A stretch of DNA of 35,957 nt. Source: Nitrososphaeria archaeon (GTDB taxonomy: Archaea > Thermoproteota > Nitrososphaeria > Nitrososphaerales > JARVJX01). The notes beneath the pieces were generated by a model. That model saw only the letters and a program-made list of their open reading frames with translations, had not been told where the DNA came from and searched no databases. The DNA is taken from assembly GCA_029775995.1 (NCBI GenBank), contig JARVJX010000005.1, forward strand, positions 1 to 35,957, written 5' to 3'. Of the stretch, positions 1 through 8,426 are shown piece after piece (positions within the stretch are counted from its first letter, which is position 1; each line of letters starts with the position of its first letter). The position numbers and the translations under genes were made by a program.

Positions 1-480
1 TTGAAGATCCTCTTCTTTAACTTCCATGCTCAAAATCTTCTTGCTCCTAGTATCTACAGCTACATTTAGTTTTAGATCCTTTACGCTCAAGGCCCTTCTT
101 TCTAAAGCTGCTCAACGATTGATCTTGAAACCTGATGAATCAACGGTTATGGTTAGAGGCTCATCAGGACTTACAAGCTCCTCATCGAGCTTAAGATAGC
201 TTCGAAACCCTTCTCCCTATGGTTGTATGCTCAAGATCTATCTCACGAACTTCTACAGAGCTCTAAAGAAACCCTCAGCCTATTGGGGAGGTGGAAGAAG
301 GTCTGAGCTGAGTTATTGCCACAAATTTTATGAAGGATTCAGGATACCTAAATCTGCCCTCTTTACCATCGTTCATGGAATATATCTACCTCCTCCGCCT
401 TTAACGAACCAAAGTTCCAGGAGCTCGCCCTACCTTACATACCTGTCATCTATCTCCCTTCAGCTCATAAGGTAAGGTGT
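1..480 (-). pseudogene. IS5-type DDE transposase remnant (partial)
   Basis: Read on the minus strand in several frames, the segment gives pieces typical of IS5-group transposases. Near 330-480 there is an N-terminal part reading KRADLGILNPSS followed by an LPPP...GFFRAL stretch. Near 200-235 there is a YTTxxRR-like stretch, and near 20-180 the first catalytic Asp block, DEPLTITVDSSGFKI, followed by LKLNVAVDTRSKKIL. Stop codons and frameshifts interrupt the frame repeatedly, so no functional protein is made. The remnant runs off the left edge of the window. The plus-strand open frame at 227-475 is a shadow of this pseudogene. The family call rests on motif order and is fairly secure; the exact IS group is not. 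Confidence 0.65.
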
Positions 481-555
481 AATTCAGGGAGTAAAAAACC
501 AGTCCTATAGAATAGAGCAAATAGTTAGTTATGCACCAACCCAATTTATAGCGAT

Positions 556-565
556 AAATTTATTA
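556..565 (+). promoter_or_regulatory. TATA-like box of the ilv-leu operon
   Basis: An AT-rich box (AAATTTATTA) lies about 26 nt upstream of position 586-590. That is the archaeal TATA-to-start distance, and it places the transcript start almost on the ATG of the small leader ORF at 590. The leader ORF would then be translated from a leaderless mRNA. Read by eye only, with no transcript data. Confidence 0.4.
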
Positions 566-589
566 AGCCAAAAATTGTAGGTTAAGATA

Positions 590-670
590 ATGAAGAGGGC
601 ACGAGATACCATATTACTTTCCAAGGACTTACAAAGCCTACTTGTGATTGTGCCCCTTCTAGTGCCTTAA
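590..670 (+). CDS. candidate branched-chain leader peptide (26 aa)
   Basis: This 26-codon ORF (ATG 590, TAA 668-670) ends 57 nt before ilvB. Twelve of its 26 residues are Leu, Ile or Val, and residues 17-25 read LLVIVPLLV. Such a run is the hallmark of leader peptides that sense charged branched-chain tRNAs in bacterial ilv/leu attenuators. The ATG sits at the transcript start predicted from the TATA-like box at 556-565. A 10-bp hairpin begins four nucleotides after the stop codon, and the ilvB Shine-Dalgarno sequence follows the hairpin. The position upstream of ilvBN-leuAB is exactly what a feedback leader would need. The alternative is a chance ORF in the AT-rich leader; ribosome-mediated attenuation is not established in archaea, so the role is inference. 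Confidence 0.4.
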   Translation: MKRARDTILLSKDLQSLLVIVPLLVP

Positions 671-673
671 AGG

Positions 674-700
674 CCTCATCAAAGCTAAAATTTGGTGAGG
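674..700 (+). promoter_or_regulatory. hairpin between leader ORF and ilvB
   Basis: CCTCATCAAA (674-683) pairs with TTTGGTGAGG (691-700), ten base pairs with one G-U, around a 7-nt loop. The stem ends 5 nt before the ilvB Shine-Dalgarno stretch GGGAGGAGGTG (706-716). No U-run follows, so it does not look like an intrinsic terminator; control of ilvB translation would fit better. A competing pairing GGGCAC (597-602) with GTGCCC (650-655) is possible within the leader ORF. Confidence 0.45.
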
Positions 701-727
701 TTTATGGGAGGAGGTGTGGTATAAAAT

Positions 728-2410
728 ATGGTTTATATGTCTGGTGCGAAAGCCCTTATAGAGGCTTTAAAGAAAGAGAATGTAGATGTAATCTTCGGTA
801 TACCTGGAGGGGCAAATTTACCCATATACGATGCGTTATATGATAGCGGTATAAGGCATATATTAGCTAGACATGAGCAAAGTGCAGCCCATATGGCTGA
901 TGGTTATGCAAGAGCCAGTAGAAGAGCAGGGTTATGTATAGCCACTTCTGGTCCAGGAGCAACAAATTTGGTTACTGGAATAGCTACAGCTTACATGGAT
1001 TCTATACCTATGGTAGCTATAACTGGACAAGTACCAACAAAGATGATAGGTAGGGATGCTTTTCAAGAAACAGATATAGTTGGAGTGGCTATGCCTATAA
1101 CTAAGTATGCCTTTCAGCCCAGAAAGGCATCAGATATACCTGAAACAATAAAGAAGGCTTTCTATATTGCCAATAGTGGTAGGCCTGGACCTGTATTGGT
1201 CGATGTTCCAAAAGATACTCAATCAGATTTTGCAGATATGAATTTTCCAGAAAAGGTTACTGTTAGAGGCTATAATCCACAAGTGGAGCCTGACCCCATA
1301 CAAATTGAGAGAGCCTGTGAACTAATACTAAAGGCTGAGAGACCTATGATAATGGCTGGAGGAGGGGTTTTGATAGCTGGAGCCTTTCATGAGCTACAGG
1401 CTTTAGCTGAGCTTATAATGAGCCCTGTGGTAACTACCTTTAAAGGAAAGGGAGCCTTTCCTGAGAATCACCCCCTAAGCTTAGGTCCCATTGGCATGCA
1501 TGGGCATATTGAAGCTAACAAATTGATAATTGAGGCTGATGTATTGCTCGCTGTAGGTTCTAGATTTTCAGACCGTTCTGTAGGAAAGTTTGATGAGTTT
1601 GGAAATGGGATGAAGATAATTCATGTGGATATAGACCCTTCAGAAATAGGTAAGAATAAGCAGGTTGATCTTCCCATTATTGGGGATGTAAAGGTCACCT
1701 TAGCTGAGTTGGTTAAAGGTTTAGCCAAAAGAATCATAAGAAAGGAAGATAACCCTTGGCTTAAAAGGGTAAATCGAGTTAAGGAGGAAGTAAAACAGTA
1801 TTGGAAGGATGAACCGAAGGATATTACTCCAAGAAAACTTTTGAAAAAATTAAGGGAAGTTTTGCCCCCTGATTCTATCGCAACTACCGAAGTTGGTCAA
1901 TGCCAAATGTGGGCTTCTTTGCATTTTGATGTAATAAAACCTGGAACCTTTTTCAGCTCTACAGGCTTAGGTACCATGGGTTTCGGCTTTCCAGCAGCTA
2001 TAGGTGCAAAGGTAGCTAGACCTAACGTTCCTGTAGTAGATATCGCTGGAGATGGTAGCTTTTGTATGACTGAAAACTCTTTAGCTACAGCAGTCCTTGA
2101 AAGGATACCTGTAATAGTTGTTATAATGAACAACCGCTTATTGGGAATGGTAGCCCAATGGCAAAGATTATTTTATGAAAAAAGGCTTATAGGGGTAGAT
2201 CTTCATGATTCCCCTGACTTTGTAAAGTTAGCAGAAGCTTATGGGGCACAAGGGATAAGAGTGGGGTCTTTAAAAGAGTTTGAAGAGGCTATGAAAAAGG
2301 CCCTTATTAGTGATGTAGCTACTGTGATAGATGTTCCTATTGATCCTGAAGAGGAAGTTTATCCCTTTGTAGTTCCTGGAACTAGTTTAAAGGATATGAT
2401 AATTGCCTAG
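728..2410 (+). CDS. ilvB: acetolactate synthase, large (catalytic) subunit
   Basis: Catalyses the TPP-dependent condensation of pyruvate to acetolactate, or with 2-oxobutyrate to acetohydroxybutyrate, the first common step of valine, leucine and isoleucine synthesis. The 560 residues match the family length. The N-terminal half carries the TPP-activating glutamate in RHEQSAAHMADGYARA (about residues 48-63) and the GPGATN segment; the C-terminal domain has the TPP motif GDGSFCMTEN...NN around 440-465. The ATG at 728 has a strong Shine-Dalgarno sequence (706-716) 11 nt upstream; an ATG at 737 (MSGAKALI) is a possible alternative start. The stop codon is followed directly by the GTG of ilvN, so the two subunits are translationally coupled. 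First gene of the ilvB-ilvN-leuA-leuB operon; expression may be controlled by the leader described at 590-700. Confidence 0.96.
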   Translation: MVYMSGAKALIEALKKENVDVIFGIPGGANLPIYDALYDSGIRHILARHEQSAAHMADGYARASRRAGLCIATSGPGATNLVTGIATAYMDSIPMVAITGQVPTKMIGRDAFQETDIVGVAMPITKYAFQPRKASDIPETIKKAFYIANSGRPGPVLVDVPKDTQSDFADMNFPEKVTVRGYNPQVEPDPIQIERACELILKAERPMIMAGGGVLIAGAFHELQALAELIMSPVVTTFKGKGAFPENHPLSLGPIGMHGHIEANKLIIEADVLLAVGSRFSDRSVGKFDEFGNGMKIIHVDIDPSEIGKNKQVDLPIIGDVKVTLAELVKGLAKRIIRKEDNPWLKRVNRVKEEVKQYWKDEPKDITPRKLLKKLREVLPPDSIATTEVGQCQMWASLHFDVIKPGTFFSSTGLGTMGFGFPAAIGAKVARPNVPVVDIAGDGSFCMTENSLATAVLERIPVIVVIMNNRLLGMVAQWQRLFYEKRLIGVDLHDSPDFVKLAEAYGAQGIRVGSLKEFEEAMKKALISDVATVIDVPIDPEEEVYPFVVPGTSLKDMIIA

Positions 2411-2926
2411 GTGATAAGTTTGGAGACCTATATAATTTCAACTTTAGTTGAGAATAAGCCTGGAGTATTGCAAAAGGTATCTAGCATGTTCAGGAGTAGA
2501 GGTTTTAATATCGATAGTATATCTGTAGGACCCATTGAGAGCAGTGATATATCCAGGATGACTATAACCATAAAGGGTGATGAAAGAACCGTGGACCAAT
2601 TGGTTAAGCAACTGAAAAAGTTGATAGATGTTATAGAGGTAAATATTCTAGACCCTAAGAATACTGTATATAGGGAATTGGTCCTAATTAAAGTGAATTG
2701 TAAGGATACAAATGATAGAAACGATGTAATTATCTTCTCTAGCATTTATAATGCCAAAGTAGTTGATGTTACCAAGGAAAGTATGATAGTTGAGTTAACA
2801 GGGACTCCTGATAAAATTGATTCCTTTATAGAACTCCTTAAAGCTTATAATATAATAGAGCTGGCAAGAACAGGTGTTACAGCTTTAGCTAGAGGTAATG
2901 GTAATGGCACAAGAGGAATATATTAG
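2411..2926 (+). CDS. ilvN: acetolactate synthase, small (regulatory) subunit
   Basis: Regulatory partner of IlvB that stimulates activity and normally confers feedback inhibition by valine. The 171 residues begin with an ACT domain (ISTLVENKPGVLQKVSSMFRSRGFNIDSISV, about residues 9-40), followed by the C-terminal regulatory domain with the typical RELVLIKV segment (about 88-95) and a conserved LARTGVTALARG end. The start is a GTG placed directly after the ilvB stop codon, with no spacer. The 3' end overlaps the start of leuA by 29 nt. Length and domain order are normal for the full-size archaeal/bacterial subunit. Identification is secure. Confidence 0.95.
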   Translation: MISLETYIISTLVENKPGVLQKVSSMFRSRGFNIDSISVGPIESSDISRMTITIKGDERTVDQLVKQLKKLIDVIEVNILDPKNTVYRELVLIKVNCKDTNDRNDVIIFSSIYNAKVVDVTKESMIVELTGTPDKIDSFIELLKAYNIIELARTGVTALARGNGNGTRGIY

Positions 2927-4412
2927 GATTTATGATACTACTTTGAGAGATGGTGAGCAAACTCCAGGAGTATCCTTAACCTTAGAGCAAAAATTAATCA
3001 TAGCTCAACAGTTAGATAAGCTTGGGGTAGATGTAATAGAGGCAGGCTTTCCTATAACTTCAAAGGGTGAAGTTGAAGCTGTAAAATCCATAGCAAAAGC
3101 AGGATTAAGGGCTGAAGTTATTGCTTTAGCTAGATGTAATAAGCTTGATATAGATACAGCTTTAAGTTGTGATGTTAAAAGTTTACATCTTTTTATAGCC
3201 ACTTCAGATATTCATCTTAAACACAAATTAAAGATAAGTAGGGAAGAAGCTTTAGAGAGGGCAATAGAATGCATTAAATATGCTAAGGGGCATAATGTTA
3301 CTGTAGAGTTCTCAGCTGAAGATGCTACCAGAACCAATTTAGATTTCCTTAAGGAATTCCTTAAAGCTGTTGTTAAGGCTGGAGCAGATAGGTTAGACAT
3401 ACCTGATACTGTAGGTATATGCACCCCTGAAAGGATGAGTCAGATAGTTAGAGAGGTTAAAAGTGTATGTAATGTTCCTATAAGCGTTCACTGTCACAAC
3501 GATTTTGGACTTGCAGTATATAATACCATAGCAGGTATAAAGGCTGGAGCCAATCAAGCTCATTTAACCGTCAATGGTATAGGAGAGAGAGCAGGAAATG
3601 CCTCTCTAGAAGAGGTTGTAATGGCTCTTCATTGCCTTTATGGTAAAAAGACAAGGATAAATACCCAGCTGATTTATGAAACTTCTCAATTGGTTTCAAG
3701 ATTGACAGGAATTGTGATTCAGCCTAACAAGGCCATTGTAGGTGATAATGCCTTTGGTCATGAATCAGGAATTCATACCCATGGAGTATTAGAGTATCCC
3801 TTAACCTATGAACCTATAACTCCTGAGCTGGTAGGAAGAAGGAGGTGGATCATGGCTGGTAAACATGCAGGAAGTCATGGTATACAGGCTCAGTTAGAGA
3901 GCTTAGGAATTAAAGCTGATAAGGAGCAATTGAAAATCATAGTAGAAAAGGTTAAGGAATTGGGGGATAAAGGAAAAAGAGTTACAGATGCTGATTTAGA
4001 AGCCATTGCAAAGACCGTTATAGGTCAGAATCTTAAGGAAGAAAAACCTGTTCAATTGTTAGATTTAGCGGTAATGACTGGAATAAAAGTAGTTCCAACT
4101 GCAAGTGTGAAGTTAATGATAGAGGGTAAAGAGATATTAGCAGCTGAGACAGGGGTTGGTCCTGTGGATTCAGCTATAAAAGCTATCCAGAAAATTAGTG
4201 AAAGTTTTGCAAAAATAAGGTTAAAAGAGTATAGACTTGATGCTATAACAGGAGGTTCCGATGCATTAGCTGAGGTAAGTATAAAGGTTGAAGATCATGA
4301 AGGAAATATGGCTTGGGCTAGAGCCATTGGAGAAGATGTGGTAGTAGCAAGTGTTGAGGCTATGATAGATGGGATAAACAAACTTTTGATGAAGAAAAAA
4401 ATAATTCATTAA
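2898..4412 (+). CDS. leuA: 2-isopropylmalate synthase
   Basis: Condenses acetyl-CoA with 2-oxoisovalerate, the first committed step of leucine synthesis. The catalytic TIM barrel starts with IYDTTLRDGEQTPGV (metal-binding Asp and general-base Arg), has the HCHNDFGLAVYNT metal-binding segment near residue 200 and the NGIGERAGNASLEEV motif near 230. The full 504-residue length includes the C-terminal LeuA allosteric domain (about 390-500). Close relatives make citramalate or homocitrate; the adjacent leuB supports the leucine role but substrate choice is not proven. Two starts are possible, ATG 2898 or ATG 2904 (MAQEEYIRI), both inside the end of ilvN. leuC and leuD are not in the window. Confidence 0.9.
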   Translation: MVMAQEEYIRIYDTTLRDGEQTPGVSLTLEQKLIIAQQLDKLGVDVIEAGFPITSKGEVEAVKSIAKAGLRAEVIALARCNKLDIDTALSCDVKSLHLFIATSDIHLKHKLKISREEALERAIECIKYAKGHNVTVEFSAEDATRTNLDFLKEFLKAVVKAGADRLDIPDTVGICTPERMSQIVREVKSVCNVPISVHCHNDFGLAVYNTIAGIKAGANQAHLTVNGIGERAGNASLEEVVMALHCLYGKKTRINTQLIYETSQLVSRLTGIVIQPNKAIVGDNAFGHESGIHTHGVLEYPLTYEPITPELVGRRRWIMAGKHAGSHGIQAQLESLGIKADKEQLKIIVEKVKELGDKGKRVTDADLEAIAKTVIGQNLKEEKPVQLLDLAVMTGIKVVPTASVKLMIEGKEILAAETGVGPVDSAIKAIQKISESFAKIRLKEYRLDAITGGSDALAEVSIKVEDHEGNMAWARAIGEDVVVASVEAMIDGINKLLMKKKIIH

Positions 4413-4417
4413 GTTAT

Positions 4418-5437
4418 ATGCAGAAGCTTAAGGTAGCCTTAATAGAGGGAGATGGTATTGGTCCTGAAGTAAGTAACGCTACTCTAAAGGTTCTAGAGGC
4501 TTTAAAATCTACATTTAATCTAAATTTTGAAATTCAAAAGGTAGATGCTGGTGATAGATGCCTAGAGAGGAAAGGAAGGGCTTTACCAGAGGAGAGTCTT
4601 GATGTTATCAAAGGCTCAAAGGCAATACTAAAGGGACCAGTGGGAAATACTGCTATGGATGTTGTGGTTAGATTAAGGCAGATGTTTGACCTTTACGCAA
4701 ACATTAGGCCTGTGAAAAACTTACCTAAAGTTCCTTCTTTGAAACCCAACATAGATTTTATTATAGTAAGAGAAAATACAGAGGATTTGTATAAAGGTTA
4801 TGAGTTCAATATTCAGGGAGGAGCAATAGCTCTAAGGATAATAACCGAGAAAAGTTGTAGGAGAATTGCTGAGTATGCCTTTAAATTGGCTGAGAAGAGA
4901 AAAGGAAAGATAGTTGCTGTTCATAAAGCTAATGTGTTAAGACTTACTGATGGTTTGTTTGTAAAGGTTTGTAAAGAGGTAGCTTCTAATTACCCTCATA
5001 TAGAGTATAGTGAAATGCTTGTGGATGCTATGGCTATGAATCTTATAAGAAATCCTGAAAATTATGACGTGATCTTGACTACAAATGTTTTTGGAGACAT
5101 TTTATCTGATGAAGCAGCTCAATTGGTAGGAGGCTTAGGCTTAGCACCATCTGCAAACCTAGGAGATGATAAGGCTTTATTTGAACCTGTGCATGGAGCT
5201 GCCCCTGATATAGCTGGTAAGGGTATAGCTAATCCCCTTGCCATGATTTTATCCTCAAAGATGATGCTAGATTGGTTCTTCTCAATAACTGGAGAGGAGA
5301 ATTACGGAAGGGCTGGAGAAGTTTTAGTGAAATCGGTTATAAAAAGCTTGGAAGAAGGCTTTACCACCCTAGATTTGGGAGGTGATAAAAAGACCATGGA
5401 AGTTGCAGATTTCATAATTAGGGAATTAAAAGTATAA
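4418..5437 (+). CDS. leuB: 3-isopropylmalate dehydrogenase
   Basis: Beta-decarboxylating dehydrogenase of 339 residues. It opens with the nucleotide-fold motif [10 protein letters not shown], has the substrate-binding [17 protein letters not shown] arginines (about residues 85-100), the RENTEDLY loop (about 118-125), the K/D catalytic pair ([21 protein letters not shown]), the metal-binding aspartates in [20 protein letters not shown], and the NAD-site [15 protein letters not shown]. The [12 protein letters not shown] loop resembles the branch that also includes isocitrate and homoisocitrate dehydrogenases, so relaxed specificity is possible. It begins 5 nt after leuA and closes the operon, which supports the leucine function. 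Confidence 0.88.
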   Translation: MQKLKVALIEGDGIGPEVSNATLKVLEALKSTFNLNFEIQKVDAGDRCLERKGRALPEESLDVIKGSKAILKGPVGNTAMDVVVRLRQMFDLYANIRPVKNLPKVPSLKPNIDFIIVRENTEDLYKGYEFNIQGGAIALRIITEKSCRRIAEYAFKLAEKRKGKIVAVHKANVLRLTDGLFVKVCKEVASNYPHIEYSEMLVDAMAMNLIRNPENYDVILTTNVFGDILSDEAAQLVGGLGLAPSANLGDDKALFEPVHGAAPDIAGKGIANPLAMILSSKMMLDWFFSITGEENYGRAGEVLVKSVIKSLEEGFTTLDLGGDKKTMEVADFIIRELKV

Positions 5438-5466
5438 ATAGGATTTTTTAGTAGTGGTTTGGAAGA

Positions 5467-5646
5467 TTGAGTACACAAATTCAATTACCTATATGCTCCT
5501 TTTGTAATAGACCTATATTACCAGGAGAGAGGGCTGTAAAGTTTCTTTGCCCTAATTGTGGAGTAGTATTAATTTGGAGGAATGAGAAATGCAAAATCTT
5601 TTCTAGACCCTATAAATGCTATAACTGTGGATTTGAGGGACCTTAA
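5467..5646 (+). CDS. small archaeal zinc-ribbon protein
   Basis: A 59-residue protein starting at TTG 5467. It has four paired-cysteine knuckles: CSFC (about residues 10-13), CPNC (28-31), a CKIFSRPYKC stretch and CYNC (about 51-54), and the ending GFEGP. This is the pattern of the conserved archaeal two-zinc-ribbon microproteins (HVO_2753 type) that bind two Zn ions. Such genes commonly sit next to the EF-1 beta gene, as here, where EF-1 beta starts 3 nt after this stop. Its function is not known; the neighbourhood suggests translation. Too short for many gene callers, but the cysteine spacing and family ending make it convincing. Confidence 0.85.
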   Translation: MSTQIQLPICSFCNRPILPGERAVKFLCPNCGVVLIWRNEKCKIFSRPYKCYNCGFEGP

Positions 5647-5649
5647 TAC

Positions 5650-5931
5650 ATGAGCAAGCTAATTTTAAGATTTAAAGTTATGCCTTCTGATTCAGATGTA
5701 GATTTTAAGGCTATGGAAAAGGAGGTAATCTCAAGAATCCCAAAGGATGTTAAGCTTAACTATAAGAGAGAAGAGCCTATAGCCTTTGGTCTAAAGGCCC
5801 TAATCCTTGATTTAGAATGTGAAGAAAAGGATGGAGTTTCTGATGAAATAGAGAATCTAATAACAGGGTCTGAGATGGTTGGAAGGGCTGAACTAATAGG
5901 AGTTAGTCGAAAATCCATAACTGTAAAATAA
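5650..5931 (+). CDS. translation elongation factor 1-beta
   Basis: Guanine-nucleotide exchange factor for aEF-1 alpha, reloading it with GTP during elongation. The 93-residue protein has the ferredoxin-like archaeal EF-1 beta pattern: an N-terminal strand (KLILRFKVMPSDSDVDF), the loop YKREEPIAFGLKALILDLECEEKDG and the C-terminal segment ENLITGSEMVGRAELIGVSR. Length is typical for archaea. The gene starts with ATG 3 nt after the zinc-ribbon microprotein and is followed 38 nt later by cdc48, so the three are likely cotranscribed. Confidence 0.93.
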   Translation: MSKLILRFKVMPSDSDVDFKAMEKEVISRIPKDVKLNYKREEPIAFGLKALILDLECEEKDGVSDEIENLITGSEMVGRAELIGVSRKSITVK

Positions 5932-5969
5932 AAGTCATGTTCGTCATAAAATTAAGAGGAGACTAAGGA

Positions 5970-8159
5970 ATGGTTAAAAAAGAGAGAGCTCTATCCCTTC
6001 AATTAAAGGTAGTTGAGGCTAAGCAGAGAGATATAGGAAAAAAGAGGGCAAGAATAAGTAATCATCACTTAAAGGAGCTTGGGATTAAAGCTGGAAGCGT
6101 TATAGAAATTATAGGTAAAAAGGTTACTCCAGTTATTGCGTGGCCTCTGGAACCTGAAGAAGATTCCTTGGAAATCATTAGGTTAGATGGTCAAACAAGA
6201 AAGAATGCTGGAACAGCTTTAAATGAATATGTAACCATTAGAAAGAGTAAAGCTAGTGTAGCTAAAAGCATAACCCTAGTCCCTTTAAACTCAAGGTTAA
6301 GAGGAGATAAAGATTTTACCCAATTTATTAAGAATAGGCTAAAAGGTTACCCCTTTGTTGAAGGTGATGAAATATCTTTAGTAATTCTTGGTAATCCCGT
6401 AGCCTTCATCGTTGATAAGGTTAGACCTAAGGGAATAGTTAAGATAGCTGAAAGTAGTAAGTTAATCCTTATTCAGGAACCTTCAGTTTCTAAGGGGGTA
6501 GGATTAAGAGTAACTTATGATGAAATTGGAGGTTTAAAGGAAGAGATCTCTAAGCTTAGAGAGATAGTAGAATTACCTTTAAGGCATCCTGAGCTCTTTC
6601 ACAGGTTAGGTATAGAACCTCCCAAGGGTATACTTCTCTATGGTCCCCCTGGATGTGGAAAAACTTTAATTGCTAAGGCTTTAGCCAATGAGAGTGAAGC
6701 AAAATTTTACTCTATAAATGGCCCTGAAATAATGAGCAAATATTATGGGGAAACGGAAGCAAAATTAAGGGAGATCTTTAAGGATGCTAAAGAGAATGCC
6801 CCCTCCATAATCTTTTTAGATGAAATAGATGCTATTGCTCCTAAAAGAGAAGAAACCTTTGGTGATGTGGAAAAAAGGTTGGTGGCTCAACTTTTAGCCT
6901 TAATGGACGGATTAACTGAAAGAGGTAGAGTGATTGTTATTGGAGCTACAAATAGGGCTGATAGCTTAGACCCGGCTTTAAGGAGACCAGGAAGATTTGA
7001 TAGAGAAGTAGAAATAGGTGTCCCTAATACTATAGGTAGGTTAGAAATTTTACAGATACATACTAGAGGTATGCCCTTAGGAGAGGATGTAGATCTTTTA
7101 AGAATAGCAAGAGAAGCTCATGGGTTTACTGGAGCAGATTTAAGAGCTCTATGTGCTGAAGCAGCTTTAAAGGCTTTAAGAAGGTATTTGCCTGAGCTCG
7201 ATCTTGAATCAGAAAAAATTCCATCATCAGTATTGGAGAAAATGGTGGTAAAAAATGAAGATTTTAGGGAAGCCTTTAAAGAAATAGTTCCCACAGCCCT
7301 AAGAGAGTTTTATATAGAAAATCCTAATTTAGGTTTTGAAGATGTTGGAGGCTTAATGGATGTTAAGAAAACCCTAGAGGAAAACCTTATTTGGGCCATA
7401 AAAAATCCTGAAAGATTCCAAAAAATAGGTATAGAACCTCCCAAGGGTATACTTCTCTATGGTCCCCCTGGATGTGGAAAAACTTTAATTGCTAAGGCTT
7501 TAGCCAGAGAATGTGGAACAAACTTTATTACTGTTAGAGGTCCTGAAATTCTATCTAAATGGGTTGGAGAATCTGAAAAAGCAATTAGAGAGATCTTTAA
7601 AAAAGCTAAATCTTCGGCTCCCTGCATAATCTTTTTAGATGAGATAGATTCAATAGCTAGGATAAGGGGAGATATTTATGGAGATTTTGGTGTAAGTGAT
7701 AAGGTATTGAGCCAATTGTTAACAGAAATGGATTCTATTTCCAACGTTGAAGGTCTTTTTGTAGTAGCTGCTACTAATAGAGCCGATGTTCTTGATCCTT
7801 CTCTCTTGAGACCTGGAAGATTAGATCTCTTAATTTATGTTCCCCCTCCCAATGAGGAGGAGAGAAAGGAGATATTAAATAAATTTACATCTAAGATGCC
7901 AAAGGAAGAGTTAGATTTAAAAGAATTAGCAAAACTTACAAAGGGTTATTCAGGAGCAGATTTGGAGGCTCTTTGTAGAGAGGCTGGAATAATTGCCCTT
8001 AAAAAGGATGAAAAGTCTCCTCTCATTAGAAAAGAGGATTTCTTAAAGGCTATGGAAAAGGTAAAACCTTCTATTACCGAAGAAATCTTAGCTTGGTATG
8101 AATCTCAGAATAAGAGAATTATAAGTAGAATAAGTACCCAAAAGGGTTTTTATGGTTAG
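5970..8159 (+). CDS. CDC48/VAT-type AAA+ ATPase
   Basis: Double-ring AAA+ unfoldase that feeds proteins to the proteasome or remodels complexes. Of 729 residues, 1-180 form the double-psi-barrel N domain ([16 protein letters not shown]). Ring D1 has Walker A GPPGCGKT at 225-232, Walker [13 protein letters not shown] and the arginine-finger segment [13 protein letters not shown]. Ring D2 has Walker A at 498-505, Walker [13 protein letters not shown] and [14 protein letters not shown]. The protein ends in FYG, fitting the hydrophobic-Tyr-X motif that docks ATPases on the 20S proteasome. An 81-bp stretch is perfectly identical between D1 (6607-6687) and D2 (7426-7506), which suggests gene conversion. 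The gene lies in a translation/replication gene run. Confidence 0.95.
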   Translation: MVKKERALSLQLKVVEAKQRDIGKKRARISNHHLKELGIKAGSVIEIIGKKVTPVIAWPLEPEEDSLEIIRLDGQTRKNAGTALNEYVTIRKSKASVAKSITLVPLNSRLRGDKDFTQFIKNRLKGYPFVEGDEISLVILGNPVAFIVDKVRPKGIVKIAESSKLILIQEPSVSKGVGLRVTYDEIGGLKEEISKLREIVELPLRHPELFHRLGIEPPKGILLYGPPGCGKTLIAKALANESEAKFYSINGPEIMSKYYGETEAKLREIFKDAKENAPSIIFLDEIDAIAPKREETFGDVEKRLVAQLLALMDGLTERGRVIVIGATNRADSLDPALRRPGRFDREVEIGVPNTIGRLEILQIHTRGMPLGEDVDLLRIAREAHGFTGADLRALCAEAALKALRRYLPELDLESEKIPSSVLEKMVVKNEDFREAFKEIVPTALREFYIENPNLGFEDVGGLMDVKKTLEENLIWAIKNPERFQKIGIEPPKGILLYGPPGCGKTLIAKALARECGTNFITVRGPEILSKWVGESEKAIREIFKKAKSSAPCIIFLDEIDSIARIRGDIYGDFGVSDKVLSQLLTEMDSISNVEGLFVVAATNRADVLDPSLLRPGRLDLLIYVPPPNEEERKEILNKFTSKMPKEELDLKELAKLTKGYSGADLEALCREAGIIALKKDEKSPLIRKEDFLKAMEKVKPSITEEILAWYESQNKRIISRISTQKGFYG

Positions 8160-8173
8160 AAATCAGCTAAGAG

Positions 8174-8401
8174 TTGATTAACATGGGGTATCCTTTAAGA
8201 AATTTAATATATGAACTAATAAAGGCCAAGGGAAATTATACCGATAAAGAACTCCTGAATGATATTAACAAAAGAGGTTATGAGATTGGTATAAAGGAAA
8301 TGAATAGAGTCTTAATGCACCTTGAAATTTTAGGCTTAATAAGCGTTAGATGGAGCGGTAAGGATAAGAGAAGAATAGAAATCTTACAGCAAAAGTCATA
8401 A
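8174..8401 (+). CDS. small winged-helix protein
   Basis: A 75-residue protein (TTG 8174; ATG 8183 gives MGYPLRNLIYELI and is an equally good start). The pattern is a compact winged helix: helix 1 RNLIYELIKAKGNYTDKELLND, recognition helix KEMNRVLMHLEILGLI, then a wing VRWSGKDKRRIEIL. It lies 14 nt after cdc48 and 25 nt before the FEN1 gene and so belongs to that operon. Similar small wHTH genes of unknown role are common in archaea. A regulator or a nucleic-acid-binding accessory to FEN1 are both conceivable; nothing in the sequence decides. Confidence 0.7.
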   Translation: MINMGYPLRNLIYELIKAKGNYTDKELLNDINKRGYEIGIKEMNRVLMHLEILGLISVRWSGKDKRRIEILQQKS

Positions 8402-8426
8402 AGCAGTATTTCCTTAAAATTTTCTG

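Noticed and set aside
227-475. Plus-strand open frame of 82 codons at the left edge
   Set aside because: It is the reverse-strand shadow of the IS5-type transposase pseudogene, and its composition does not look like a protein.
674-700. Intrinsic terminator for the ilv leader
   Set aside because: The hairpin lacks a following U-run, and bacterial-type hairpin terminators are not typical for archaea; kept only as a possible regulatory hairpin.
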